Source: Thermoleophilia bacterium
GTDB taxonomy: Bacteria; Actinomycetota; Thermoleophilia; Gaiellales; SKUG01
Length of the DNA: 7,140 nucleotides
NCBI GenBank assembly: GCA_025964465.1
Contig: JAOPYS010000071.1
Span: 1-7,140 of the forward strand
Direction of reading: 5' to 3'
Under the pieces are notes generated by a model. The model ran no database searches. It was not told where the DNA came from and was given only the letters and a program-made list of their open reading frames with translations. Shown here piece by piece: positions 5,691-7,140 of the stretch (position 1 is the first letter of the stretch; each line of letters starts with the position of its first letter). The position numbers were made by a program, and so were the translations under genes.

Positions 5691-6058
5691 CGTCAGATCC
5701 GTTTCGTCCGTGATGTCCCAGCTGCGGGTCCCGGAGGCCGACGTGTCCAGGTCGGCGTGGTCTCGGAGGGCTCGCAGTCGTTCCCTGCGACCACCGTACG
5801 ACGGATCCCGAGATCTGGAAACCACGAATCGCACGGGCCCTGGTGGCAGGCCGTCGAAGGGGGGCCACGCGCGAGCGCGGGCACGGGCGCGTGCGCGGAA
5901 GCGCGGGTGGAGGAGGGCCCGGGGCAGTGCGCACGACGGAGCGCTGGGCCAGCGGGTGGCCGCATCTGCAACGTCGGCGGCGCATCGCCACGATAGAGCG
6001 GTGAGGATGCGTGTCGCGGCCAGGACCGGCCGAGGGCACGGCGGAGATGGAGGAAACG
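5691..6058. other. Divergent intergenic region between the transglutaminase-like and IorA-like genes
   Basis: 368 bp with no supportable gene. The side near 5690 holds the leader and possible promoter of the transglutaminase-like gene, including a GCCGAC/GTCGGC hairpin with an 8-nt loop at 5728-5747. The middle (about 5866-5907) is an almost pure G/C tract with a repeated AGCGCGGG (5874-5881 and 5900-5907) and a GCACG/CGTGC inverted repeat at 5881-5894. An 8-bp palindrome GTGCGCAC lies at 5927-5934. Near the right end TAGAGC (5994-5999) is a poor -10 candidate for the rightward gene, lacking the final T. No known riboswitch was recognised. Confidence 0.5.
5793..5821 (-). promoter_or_regulatory. 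Candidate promoter of the transglutaminase-like gene
   Basis: On the minus strand TTTCCA (5821-5816) and TACGGT (5798-5793) are separated by exactly 17 bp, matching 4 of 6 and 3 of 6 sigma-70 consensus bases with the key T, A and T of the -10 kept. Transcription would begin near 5786 and leave a leader of about 95 nt before the ATG at 5690. It is a by-eye match in GC-rich DNA, so the evidence is modest. Confidence 0.35.
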
Positions 6059-7140
6059 ATGCTCCCGACTGCGGAGCACAGGACGACGCCGGAGACGGCC
6101 CCGGACGAGGCACCCCTCGTCGTGGGCGACCTCGGCGTGGTCGTACTGCGGGCCCTGCTGGAGAACGGCGTGGGTTACGTGGTCAGCTCCTGGCGCGATC
6201 GGCCGACGCCGATCGACGCCGCGATCGACGATGCGCGCGAGCGGATCCTCGTGCCGCGCGGCGTCGTGCTGCGCCGCCTGCGCTCGCTCGCCGCCCTCGA
6301 ACCGATCATCGCGGCGCCCTCCGGTGGCATCACCGGGCACCCGCCCCGCGGCGCCGTGGTCTTCGCCGGGCGACGTGGCCTGCGCCCCGCGCTCGAGCAG
6401 TTCCTCGCCATCGCGGCGTCCGGCGGGATCGTCGGGTTCTGCTTCGACGACGACGCGGCGCGCATCGAGGATGCGCTGGTGATCGACCCGGAGCCCACGG
6501 CCGTTGGCATCGCGCGGGCCATCGACGCGGCATTCGTGGCGAGCGTCGCCGCGGGACGACCGGCCCTCGTGGTCATCCGTGAGCGGGCACTCGGCCTGCG
6601 TGGCGCCATCCGCGTGCGCGCCGACCGCTCCCCCGTCGAGGCCGCCGAGCTCGACGCACACCAGCGGTCCGAGGCGCCGCACGCCACGGTCGCGGAGGCC
6701 GCGGAGGCGGCCGGGCTCGTCGCCGCCCACCGTGCCATCGCCGCCACGACGCCTGCCGGCGAGCGCCCCGTGCTCGTCGTGTCCGGCCCGCTGCGACAGG
6801 CCGCCGAGCGCGCCCTCGCGCAGGTCTCGGCCTCCCTCGTCGCCGCGGGCGCCACGCCGTGGACCGACGCCGTCGCCGTGGTGGACGCCCGGGCCCCAGG
6901 CGTCGTCCCAGCTGCCGGTGGCGCGGTCGCAGCAGTGCTGGCGGATTCCACCGCTGTGTGCGTGCTCGGCGCACGCGCCGCCCGCGTGGCCGAGCGCATC
7001 GCGTCGGCCGTGCCCCACCCGCGGGTCACGGTCCAGCCCGTCGACCCGGGCACCGCGCGCGGCGAGCAGCTGGTGGGCGCGATCGCCGCATGGGTCCTCG
7101 AGCGCGCCGCCGACGAGCTCGACGACCCTGCCCGGGCGAC
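6059..7140 (+). CDS. Divergent indolepyruvate:ferredoxin oxidoreductase alpha (IorA)-like protein, 3' partial
   Basis: The frame stays open from the ATG at 6059 to the window edge (360 codons). GGAGG at 6049-6053, 5 nt before, supports this start; in-frame ATG 6047 and GTG 6011 are alternatives, with a stop at 6002. Residues 19-180 resemble the N-terminal pyrimidine-binding half of IorA/2-oxoacid oxidoreductase alpha chains. VVGDLGVVVLRALLENGVGY lines up with the GNEAIARGALEAGV type of opening, GLRPALEQFLAIAASGGIVG with the loop-helix-strand before VADD, and LVIDPEPTAVGIARAIDAAF plus GRPALVVIRER with the EPSDPQEA helix and closing strand. The GYPGTP loop, the conserved Glu and the MHSSQNEQD segment are missing or unrecognisable, so loss of catalysis or a changed role is possible. 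Residues from about 225 on (PVLVVSGPLRQAAERAL onward) are not assigned. The real family could differ. Confidence 0.55.
   Translation, partial: MLPTAEHRTTPETAPDEAPLVVGDLGVVVLRALLENGVGYVVSSWRDRPTPIDAAIDDARERILVPRGVVLRRLRSLAALEPIIAAPSGGITGHPPRGAVVFAGRRGLRPALEQFLAIAASGGIVGFCFDDDAARIEDALVIDPEPTAVGIARAIDAAFVASVAAGRPALVVIRERALGLRGAIRVRADRSPVEAAELDAHQRSEAPHATVAEAAEAAGLVAAHRAIAATTPAGERPVLVVSGPLRQAAERALAQVSASLVAAGATPWTDAVAVVDARAPGVVPAAGGAVAAVLADSTAVCVLGARAARVAERIASAVPHPRVTVQPVDPGTARGEQLVGAIAAWVLERAADELDDPARA

Noticed and set aside
5866..5934. GC-only tract with small repeats and palindromes as a possible origin or attachment site
   Set aside because: There are no iterons, DnaA-box-like words, integrase gene or tRNA nearby. 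Short inverted repeats are expected at this base composition.
5691..6113. Upstream extension of the transglutaminase-like frame to a 430-residue protein
   Set aside because: The added part is low-complexity Arg/Ala/Pro (including a run of RA repeats) and would bury a textbook signal peptide that begins at 5690. It also crosses the divergent promoter region and the start of the rightward gene.
5693..7018. 441-residue open frame on the minus strand
   Set aside because: It is antisense to the IorA-like gene, is rich in Gly, Arg and Asp repeats, and has no recognisable domain. The plus-strand frame has a Shine-Dalgarno and a structured protein.

Overview
This is a very GC-rich chromosomal window with actinobacterial traits. 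It carries a NucS-type mismatch endonuclease, which is restricted mainly to Actinomycetota and some archaea, and a class II (GlpX) fructose-1,6-bisphosphatase. It also has TANNNT-type -10 elements placed 7 nt before ATG starts (leaderless transcription) and strong G/C preference at third codon positions. A deep-branching actinobacterium such as a Thermoleophilia/Solirubrobacterales member would fit, but that rank is inference. I see no tRNA, rRNA, CRISPR array, insertion sequence or prophage gene.

Layout. The left part (to 2318) reads rightward. It starts with the 3' end of a membrane protein that has a discoidin-like extracytoplasmic domain (to 692). Next come nucS (764-1429) and a TrpH/YciV-type PHP-domain phosphoesterase (1449-2318). 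The middle (2312-5690) reads leftward. From upstream to downstream it holds a secreted transglutaminase-elicitor-like protein (5690-4821), a membrane-anchored protein of unknown function (4738-4073), glpX (4037-3012) and a small HExxH putative metallopeptidase (2902-2312). The metallopeptidase converges on the PHP gene with a 7-bp overlap of the 3' ends. The right part is a divergent intergenic region (5691-6058) followed by a rightward gene (6059 to the window end). That gene resembles the N-terminal half of an indolepyruvate:ferredoxin oxidoreductase alpha subunit but lacks its usual motifs.

How they work together. nucS and the PHP gene are both nucleic-acid enzymes and sit 19 bp apart, though the PHP gene seems to have its own leaderless promoter. 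glpX also has its own leaderless promoter and serves gluconeogenesis. The metallopeptidase probably follows it in the same transcript, behind a strong Shine-Dalgarno that can fold into a hairpin with the start codon in the loop. The transglutaminase-like and membrane-anchored proteins are co-directional and both act outside the cytoplasm, separated by a 42-nt imperfect hairpin.

The window is largely ordinary chromosome. The items most worth a second look are the divergent IorA-like gene, the transglutaminase-like protein with its unknown neighbour, the minimal zincin with its self-masking start, and a triple 8-bp repeat just upstream of nucS. All functional calls rest on motifs read by eye; no database search was possible.
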